This document shows positions 62,545 through 64,000 of a DNA stretch of 64,000 bases, piece by piece (the first letter of the stretch is position 1; each line of letters opens with the position of its first letter). The stretch is from Hepsetus odoe. Taxonomy: Eukaryota; Chordata; Actinopteri; Characiformes; Hepsetidae. Under the pieces are notes generated by a model, which worked only from the letters and a program-made list of their open reading frames with translations, had not been told where the DNA came from and ran no database searches. A program made the position numbers and the translations under genes. Location of the stretch: the NCBI GenBank assembly GCA_017165825.1, contig CM029372.1:4108999-4172998 (forward strand). Direction: 5' to 3'.

Positions 62545-63373
62545 GAGAGAGAGAAAGAGAGAGAGAGAGAGAGGTGGAGCAAGGATGAGAGGGAACAGAA
62601 TAGGAGAAAACAAGAGGAATTAACCAATATTTTATTCAACTCCAGAAGCTTTGAATAAGAATATTGTATTGAGGATGCAAGATTAAAGGCAATTGCCAAC
62701 ATTTTTCAATCTAATATCTGCTTTTATATCATGGGGTTAATTACCATTTAGAACAACTACTTTTTTCCTTGTTCTTAGACAAAACAGAAAAAACTTCAGT
62801 GACTTATAACATACAGTCACTGAGGCCCTTCTCTGTTCTTTTCTAAGTACAGGCAAATGATTGTTCATGGTAATCGATCATATGCTACACGTTACCAGAC
62901 AGAGATCAGACTGAAAAACACCGGACCATTCCTTTAATGGGTACGACTCAGCATTTCAGATCCATTTCCTACCTCTAAAGCCACATGAGAGCAGGGAGAG
63001 GTACAGTGTGGGTTGAACATGGGAGTGGAGGTGTGTTTTACAGGCCCTAAAGCCTTTGAAAATGTACAAGGGTTCACACTCAAGGCTTTAAGAGAGCTGT
63101 TGCCTTGTCTACTGAAAGCCCAGGGAAGCCAACCACAACTGAGAAGACACACTGACCCCTTCTACAGGGCAAGAGTACAGGATTCAAAGGGATGTGTGAA
63201 ATGGATGTGTTGGGGGAGGCCTCTGGCAGAAGAAAAGTACAAAGAAAATTTACACCAGCCACCACTTACATTTGGCCTGGGTGATGGTGTCTCCTATCCT
63301 AGCCTGGATGTAGTGCCGACTGTAATCGGGAAGCACTAATGCCAGGCTGGAGAGAGAGAGAGAAAGAGAGAGA

Positions 63374-63419
<46 letters not shown>

Positions 63420-63872
63420 GAGAGCTTTAATAAGCATTAAACTGATGAATGGGGGAAAAAGGTTATGCAAAATATAGGTAATCAACATAAACACCATTTT
63501 TTGCATATGATCTGGAATTTTAGACCTTCAAATGATTAACCTCCAACAGATTTTGTGAATAAAGTATTGATGCTTTTCACATTATCCTTTTTTGTCCATG
63601 TGCCACGTGAAGAGCCCCCCCTAGTGTCTAACTTTAACAATAATTTCATTTAATCAAAAGCAGTCATTTATATGTCTATTTATGTGTGTATTATCTGTTT
63701 GGACATGTATCCCTGTAGAGCATGTGGAGTATTTGACCAGTGACAAAATTTGACCAGTGACCAGGTTTTGAATACGGCTGTTGAATTTCTACCTGTGACC
63801 TGAAATTTACCTGTAATCAGTGGCATGGACTGGACCCCATGTGTATGTTCTCAAGCCTTTGTCTATGTAACG
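38704..63872 (-). CDS. cacna2d1: alpha2delta subunit of voltage-gated Ca2+ channel, 3' half (17 exons, plus 2 optional micro-exons)
   Basis: Alpha2delta proteins are extracellular, GPI-anchored accessory subunits that raise surface expression of Cav1/Cav2 channels, and alpha2delta-1 also binds gabapentinoids. Seventeen exons on the minus strand join in phase into about 465 codons without a stop. They show family landmarks in order: YIDKG, ITQAK, FEEYGYTFIAPR, NEYIDRKTPN, VDLVNRLLLDAGI, ATDGGITRVYP, SSFYKRTLDND, LLDDGGFLVM, IGQFFGEIDP, NKTYDYQ, LGWWASAAAW, SCITEQTQYFF and PRYRKGPDVCFDNN. The match to alpha2delta-1 is closer than to alpha2delta-2 (for example KGPDVCFDNN rather than RGPHICFDYN, judged from memory). 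The 5' half, with signal peptide and VWA/MIDAS domain, lies beyond the right edge. I cannot tell which teleost duplicate (a or b) this is. Introns range from about 0.25 to 4.2 kb and are repeat-rich. Confidence 0.95.
39300..40690. mobile_element. old DNA-element remnant split by SINEs
   Basis: 39300-39527 and 39961-40690 read as parts of one old fish repeat. The end word ggtggtttaatgttgtggct followed by gatcggtg is typical of a fish DNA transposon end. The frame at 40038-40433 (+) has no recognised domain. Lies in the intron between the last two delta exons. Confidence 0.45.
39528..39960 (+). mobile_element. tandem SINE dimer (head X twice, tail 1 once)
   Basis: Two heads in the same direction (ggggcagcctagtggttagg at about 39549 and tgtggtggcctaggggttag at about 39691), each with a B box (gggtttgattccttcacc, gggtttgattccccaccagt). 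The second continues to the tail gtcactttcactttct. The first stops at its middle (tcaatagctgt). A 20-bp word (ggtgcttttactggggcagc) is also partly doubled at the left end. Confidence 0.85.
40831..40940 (-). CDS. cacna2d1: cacna2d1 exon (delta, TNLVLIIAD...LVQAEQ)
   Basis: 110 nt, acceptor atgtgtccag, donor CCCT|gtatcc, phase 2 to 1. It encodes QFIAERLLKTNLVLIIADAM and DRCSCNVKPLVQAEQP, matching NTNLIFI..(E/D)....C.C....L.QAEQ. The 3' splice site follows a (TG)n microsatellite instead of an ordinary pyrimidine tract. The donor is less ideal but phase-consistent. Confidence 0.92.
40949..41010. repeat. (CA)n; (TG)n at the 3' splice site of the delta exon
   Basis: About 30 CA units on the plus strand. 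In the minus-strand transcript it is (TG)n ending 8 nt before the exon at 40940. Confidence 0.96.
41265..41312. repeat. (GT)n; (CA)n downstream of the delta exon donor
   Basis: About 22 GT units. In transcript sense it is (CA)n starting 27 nt past the end of the exon at 41340. Confidence 0.96.
41340..41457 (-). CDS. cacna2d1: cacna2d1 exon (delta N-terminus, SCITEQTQYFF)
   Basis: 118 nt, acceptor gtgaatag, donor CCAG|gtaagg, phase 1 to 2. It encodes EPEEEALEKE, SCITEQTQYFFVNLNRSF and KGNVECSNCS. The acidic start and SCITEQTQYFF match the delta peptide start of alpha2delta-1. The intron carries a (CA)n tract 27 nt past the donor. Confidence 0.95.
41887..42075 (+). mobile_element. SINE (head X, tail 1) lacking its B box
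   Basis: ggggaagcgatggcctagta, then a jump to gggttgccctgaggtaccct, ctgcgtgtacaggttaaatg, tail ttttcactttcactttcac. The B-box region is deleted. Confidence 0.85.
42902..42957 (-). CDS. cacna2d1: cacna2d1 exon at the alpha2/delta boundary (SILQQLFVSLTFP)
   Basis: 56 nt, acceptor gatttccag, donor GCAG|gtaag, phase 2 to 1. It encodes SILQQLFVSLTFPNFLEA, matching SILQQFLLSLTFPRLLEA. In mammals the precursor is cut just after this stretch to release the disulphide-linked delta peptide, so the processing site falls near this exon junction. Confidence 0.94.
44063..44115 (-). CDS. cacna2d1: cacna2d1 exon (LGWWASAAAW)
   Basis: 53 nt, acceptor ctcgcag, donor CCTG|gtgagt, phase 0 to 2. It encodes PTIVDLLNLGWWASAAA and the first two bases of Trp, matching PS.AD.L..GWWA.AAAW. 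Confidence 0.95.
44949..45101 (-). CDS. cacna2d1: cacna2d1 exon (IGQFFGEIDP...NKTYDYQ)
   Basis: 153 nt, 51 codons, phase 0 to 0, acceptor ctctgttag, donor GTG|gtgagt. It encodes IGQFFGEIDPILMISLLNES, then LFSFNKTYDYQAVCDP, ending RSGAGLRSVYV. It matches IGRFFGEIDP.LM..L.N.S....NKSYDYQ..C. NES and NKT are likely N-glycosylation sites. Confidence 0.97.
45105..46220. other. intron, no recognised feature
   Basis: Purine-leaning stretch at 45370-45430. No exon between the IGQFFGEIDP and LLDDGGF exons is required by phase. Confidence 0.6.
46254..46277. repeat. poly-A run
   Basis: About 23 uninterrupted A, after a TGTG-rich stretch. Confidence 0.95.
46440..46690. promoter_or_regulatory. intronic GC/CpG-rich island
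   Basis: Clearly GC-rich against its surroundings, with clustered CpG (gtgccggcagcggtcagcgc, ggccgcgggaggagggtggg, ctacagcgggagggcggcct). It lies in the intron 5' of the IGQFFGEIDP exon, just downstream of the LLDDGGF exon in transcript order. Promoter or enhancer role is a guess. Confidence 0.4.
46743..46814 (-). CDS. cacna2d1: cacna2d1 exon (NIDCVLLDDGGFLVMTN)
   Basis: 72 nt, phase 0 to 0, acceptor tcttcaag, donor AAG|gtttgt. It encodes NIDCVLLDDGGFLVMTNKF and DYLNK, matching the hallmark DC.ILDDGGFL.M.N of the family. Confidence 0.96.
47385..47492 (-). mobile_element. SINE fragment (head X)
   Basis: gcccggggagcagtgctggg, ctggtccgggattcaaaccc, ccttccgatcatgtggccaa. Tail missing. Confidence 0.8.
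47582..47620 (-). CDS. cacna2d1: cacna2d1 exon, 13 residues (CNDEICGCKKDDP)
   Basis: 39 nt, acceptor attctcaacag, donor CCG|gtaagg, phase 0 to 0. It encodes CNDEICGCKKDDP, with the C....C.C spacing of mammalian CAGPVCDCKRNSD at this position. The small in-frame exon carries disulphide cysteines. Identified by position and cysteine spacing. Confidence 0.9.
48306..48373 (-). CDS. cacna2d1: cacna2d1 exon (VGVKLDINYLMESF)
   Basis: 68 nt, acceptor tgccctag, donor AAC|gtgagt, phase 1 to 0. It encodes V-VGVKLDINYLMESFTNAT and AKSN, matching VVGIK.D...W.ENF. The same frame stays open for a further 88 codons past the donor (see findings). Confidence 0.94.
48484..48555 (-). CDS. cacna2d1: cacna2d1 exon (GSILVSKAVDLTI...LKPA)
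   Basis: 72 nt, acceptor tgtttccag, donor GCAG|gtaat, phase 1 to 1. It encodes PSGSILVSKAVDLTINRAK and LKPA, matching GI.VS.AVE......LKPAVVG. It follows a 2.6-kb intron holding the ACTAC array and the Tc1-like element. Confidence 0.94.
48611..48690. repeat. (CA)n passing into a short ACTAC tract
   Basis: CA units to about 48652, then aaactgaactacactacact and acaccacactg, the same word set as the array at 49816-50990, ending exactly where a Tc1-like end begins. Confidence 0.9.
48688..49815 (-). mobile_element. Tc1-like transposon remnant lying across the ACTAC array
   Basis: Left end cgttccaaattattatgcaa is a known kind of fish Tc1-like end. Minus-strand frames encode SPDLSPIENLWSILKQKIYE (last catalytic acidic residue), MHDNAPSHAARSTSASLAAI (second catalytic Asp block) and an N-terminal part VFEAAGASGVPRTSRCRISR. 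They are in different frames, so the gene is broken. The right terminal inverted repeat was not found; the copy gives way to ACTAC repeat. Confidence 0.88.
49816..50990. repeat. 1.2-kb ACTAC-type pentanucleotide array with 45-bp higher-order period
   Basis: Variants of ACTAC/ACTAT/ACTGA run almost without break. The word agtacactga occurs at 49931, 49976, 50021, 50066, 50111 and 50156, exactly 45 bp apart (nine pentamers). Tyr-Thr-Leu-rich frames here are artefacts. Confidence 0.97.
51145..51257 (-). CDS. cacna2d1: cacna2d1 exon (EWNEEPETYESSFYKRTLDND)
   Basis: 113 nt, acceptor tttcctgcag, donor AAGT|gtgagt, phase 2 to 1. It encodes AGLEWNEEPETYESSF and YKRTLDNDIYIFTPKLQDDT, matching ENW.ENPE.Y..SFYKRSLDN. 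The phase-1 donor was preferred over AA|gtgtga because the next exon begins with two bases that complete Tyr. Confidence 0.95.
51608..51677. repeat. (CA)n microsatellite
   Basis: About 30 CA units with AA and CG breaks. In transcript sense (TG)n, starting about 80 nt downstream of the TDGGITRVYP exon. Confidence 0.96.
51758..51823 (-). CDS. cacna2d1: cacna2d1 exon (ARFVATDGGITRVYP)
   Basis: 66 nt, acceptor tttggcag, donor AAG|gtatga, phase 2 to 2. It encodes NDRISARFVATDGGITRVYP and I. The TDGGITRVYP motif is nearly invariant in alpha2delta-1 and -2. A (TG)n tract lies about 80 nt downstream in the intron, in transcript sense. Confidence 0.96.
51905..52036 (+). mobile_element. 5'-truncated SINE, tail 2 only, with 11-bp target duplication
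   Basis: ccctgcgataggctggcgac to ctgattaggacgagcatccc, ending in (ACTG)n. Flanked by aaattaagatt at 51894-51904 and 52037-52047, so the truncated unit inserted by itself. Confidence 0.9.
52147..52231. repeat. (GAA)28 trinucleotide repeat
   Basis: 85 uninterrupted nt of GAA on the plus strand, TTC in the transcript, in the intron between the VNRLLLDAG and TDGGITRVYP exons. Confidence 0.98.
52594..52652. repeat. (GT)n; (CA)n just past an exon donor
   Basis: About 29 GT units on the plus strand. In transcript sense (CA)n starts about 14 nt past the donor of the exon at 52667. Confidence 0.97.
52667..52757 (-). CDS. cacna2d1: cacna2d1 exon (NVDLVNRLLLDAGITSEIV)
   Basis: 91 nt, phase 1 to 2. 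It completes Cys, then encodes NVDLVNRLLLDAGITSEIV and KYWRKRPEQN, matching N.DL.NR.LLDAG.T..LV..YW. The donor gtgagt is followed after about 14 nt by a long (CA)n tract in the sense of the transcript. Confidence 0.95.
52760..53990. other. intron, no recognised feature
   Basis: AT-rich sequence without repeats that I recognise. Confidence 0.5.
54000..54470. other. possible intronic conserved non-coding element
   Basis: Repeat-free, balanced-composition block (tgcagattaattccccgcga, gtgactcctttatgacacac, gtcttattgaaggcagccca, acgagacaattacaggggcc). Texture only. Confidence 0.3.
54559..54690. repeat. 78-bp tandem duplication, diverged
   Basis: agtgaataaagacgg...atgatgac occurs at 54561 and 54639. 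The word ataaaa-ggcccataag also recurs (54547 and 54595). Confidence 0.8.
54834..54904. repeat. (CT)n microsatellite
   Basis: About 34 CT units with one GC break and a TTTC end. Confidence 0.97.
54905..56905. other. intron, no confident feature
   Basis: A block at about 56010-56140 (ggcccaagctggtccaggga, tatgtccctgtaaaaag) resembles an old SINE piece and follows a splice-like cag, but no family exon fits it. Confidence 0.45.
56911..57011 (-). CDS. cacna2d1: cacna2d1 exon (EYCKDL...NEYIDRKTPN)
   Basis: 101 nt, phase 2 to 1, donor CTCTCT|gtgagt. It encodes EYCKDLKPQSINNTDFLNDF and then NEYIDRKTPNHPL, matching the family's [ED]YC.DL....NNT.FL..FNE.IDRKTPN block. Acceptor is catag|A, chosen over the AG two bases later because AG|A completes Arg from the previous exon. 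Confidence 0.96.
57226..57371 (-). mobile_element. SINE (head X), diverged, left arm of an inverted pair
   Basis: cacaatgtaagcagtgaatc, ctgcgtttaacccaattggc, then ggtctgggacttgaactcat and ccaatcccttggacacta. The minus-strand head abuts the head of the next copy. Confidence 0.8.
57374..57638 (+). mobile_element. full-length SINE (head X, tail 1), right arm of an inverted pair
   Basis: agggcagcgggagcatagtg A box, ggggtcgaatcccagaccag B box, gcagtgtgtatgggttaaaa, tail gtcaccttcactttcacttc. Confidence 0.92.
57860..58130 (-). mobile_element. full-length SINE (head X, tail 2) with 12-bp target duplication
   Basis: Minus strand: ggggcagcggtggcctggtg head, gggtttgaacccaca (plus sense tttgaacccacaacc) B-box area, ctccctgcgataggctggcg, then gcgaccctaattaggacaag, cggcccagaaaatgaatgaa and (TGAA)n. 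Flanked by ccaagaaaacat at 57848-57859 and 58131-58142. This is the cleanest evidence that head X plus tail 2 is one mobile unit. Confidence 0.95.
58207..58267 (-). CDS. cacna2d1: cacna2d1 exon (SESLQVDKFEEYGYTFIAP)
   Basis: 61 nt, acceptor ctttgcag, donor CCCAG|gtgagt, phase 1 to 2. Spliced directly to the ITQAK exon it gives F-SESLQVDKFEEYGYTFIAP-R, matching the FEESGYTFIAPR block of alpha2delta-1. Confidence 0.95.
58400..61250. other. intron, no recognised feature apart from the 9-nt candidate exon
   Basis: Low-GC. 60600-60660 and 60700-61075 contain words of an old fish repeat (caccggaatgg-like gtccacctacaaca, cactgacatggtagatcata), not assigned. Confidence 0.4.
59578..59586 (-). CDS. 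cacna2d1: candidate 9-nt micro-exon (EED)
   Basis: Sequence AGGAAGACG between ...gaccctccag and gcaagtattt. Joined after the 24-nt exon it reads Glu-Glu-Asp plus one base, phase 1 to 1. Joined directly after ITQAK-T it would create TAG, so it is only usable together with the 24-nt exon. The upstream tract contains ctctctctgctctttg, a pyrimidine run with a TGC, as in neural microexons. The donor is GC and nearly identical to that of the 24-nt exon. Weak on its own. Confidence 0.3.
62040..62110. repeat. (CT)n/(CA)n microsatellite
   Basis: About 20 CT units then about 15 CA units. Confidence 0.96.
62422..62445 (-). CDS. cacna2d1: candidate optional 24-nt micro-exon (8 residues)
   Basis: The acceptor is a pyrimidine tract of CTGT and CT repeats ending tgtag. 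The exon completes Tyr and adds WKAFNHS, then leaves one base before gcaagt. Length is a multiple of 3 and phase 1 to 1, so it can be included or skipped without a frameshift. It sits where mammalian alpha2delta-1 carries a 7-residue optional insert (KKGKMKD, from memory). The donor is GC rather than GT. A GT four bases on (GGCAA|gtattt) would break the phase. Sequence similarity to the mammalian insert is poor, so this is a positional argument. Confidence 0.5.
62451..62575. repeat. (GACA)n/(GA)n tract upstream of the 24-nt micro-exon
   Basis: GACA units then GA-rich. In transcript sense it is a ~120-nt CT/CTGT pyrimidine tract ending 6 nt before the acceptor of 62422-62445. Confidence 0.95.
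63270..63346 (-). CDS. cacna2d1: cacna2d1 exon (LALVLPDY...DTITQAK)
   Basis: 77 nt, phase 2 to 1. It encodes LALVLPDYSRHYIQ followed by ARIGDTITQAK and ends on a lone T before gtaagt. This is the end of the Cache-like region, just before the site where mammals splice a short optional insert. Its 3' splice site is fed directly by a (CT)n microsatellite at 63351-63424. Confidence 0.95.
63351..63424. repeat. (GA)n; (CT)n pyrimidine tract of a coding exon
   Basis: About 36 GA units with AA, AG and GG breaks on the plus strand. In transcript sense (CT)n directly abuts the acceptor of the exon at 63346. Confidence 0.96.
63811..63872 (-). CDS. cacna2d1: cacna2d1 exon, first in the window
   Basis: 62 nt. 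Acceptor ends tttgcag, donor is AG|gtaaat, phase 0 in and 2 out. It encodes RYIDKGLRTYTWGPVHATDY plus the first two bases of Ser, matching the conserved RYIDKG..TYTW..V..TDYS block of the alpha2 ectodomain. No earlier exon is visible in the last 128 bases, which are mostly SINE. Confidence 0.95.
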
Positions 63873-63929
63873 CTGCAAACAAAAGTGACAAACACCATAC
63901 ATGTCACTCAATATGTCAATGCAAACAGC

Positions 63930-64000
63930 AAAGTGAAAGTGAAAACACTTGTCATTGCGAGGTCACAGCACAGCACACGTGAACCACAACGAAATTGTAC
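63930..64000 (-). mobile_element. SINE tail 1, cut by the window edge
   Basis: aaagtgaaagtgaaaacact, cattgcgaggtcacagcaca, gtgaaccacaacgaaat: tail end of a minus-strand SINE continuing past 64000. Confidence 0.9.

Overview
Vertebrate nuclear DNA, almost certainly a teleost fish. The evidence is intron-rich coding sequence with GT-AG splice sites, decayed Tc1/mariner transposons, tRNA-headed SINEs, LINE reverse-transcriptase scraps and many long CA, GA, GAA and tetranucleotide tracts. The repeat mix looks otophysan (perhaps a characiform or relative), but that is an impression. I see no bacterial operon, CRISPR array, rRNA or true tRNA gene.

The one gene I can reconstruct is the 3' half of a voltage-gated calcium channel alpha2delta subunit on the minus strand. 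It is best matched by alpha2delta-1 (cacna2d1). Seventeen exons between 63872 and 38704 join with matching splice phases into 1395 nt, about 465 codons with no stop. They run from the extracellular alpha2 domain, across the alpha2/delta boundary, to the Cys-rich delta peptide just before the GPI-anchor signal. Two tiny optional exons (24 nt at 62422-62445, 9 nt at 59578-59586) lie where mammals have a short alternatively spliced insert, and both would use GC donors. The last exon is uncertain: one candidate is at 36982-37190, another at about 37988-38217.

About 33 kb further along the same strand (3299-3362) is a possible first coding exon: a signal peptide, a phase-1 donor and a TATA box. 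In mammals HGF lies just downstream of CACNA2D1 in the same orientation, so this may be the first exon of hgf. The identity rests on synteny and the general look of the exon.

From 3.4 to 37 kb I see no confident coding sequence. The interval holds Tc1-like copies (4.4, 10.4, 11.3, 20.1, 22.5, 25.7, 26.3 kb), a MITE (8.4 kb), LINE fragments (8.0 and 12.4 kb), many SINEs, GA-rich purine tracts (6.8, 24.0, 37.4 kb) and a few stretches that look like conserved non-coding DNA.

Inside the alpha2delta introns the repeats are unusual. A 1.2-kb ACTAC pentanucleotide array has an internal 45-bp higher-order period, and an outlying piece of it lies across a Tc1-like element. There is a (GAA)28 tract, an inverted SINE pair, and CA, TG or CT microsatellites touching several splice sites. 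I did not find a new biological system. The most distinctive signals are the paired GC-donor micro-exons, the splice-site microsatellites, and a mosaic SINE set in which different tRNA-like heads share tails, with target-site duplications visible for three copies.
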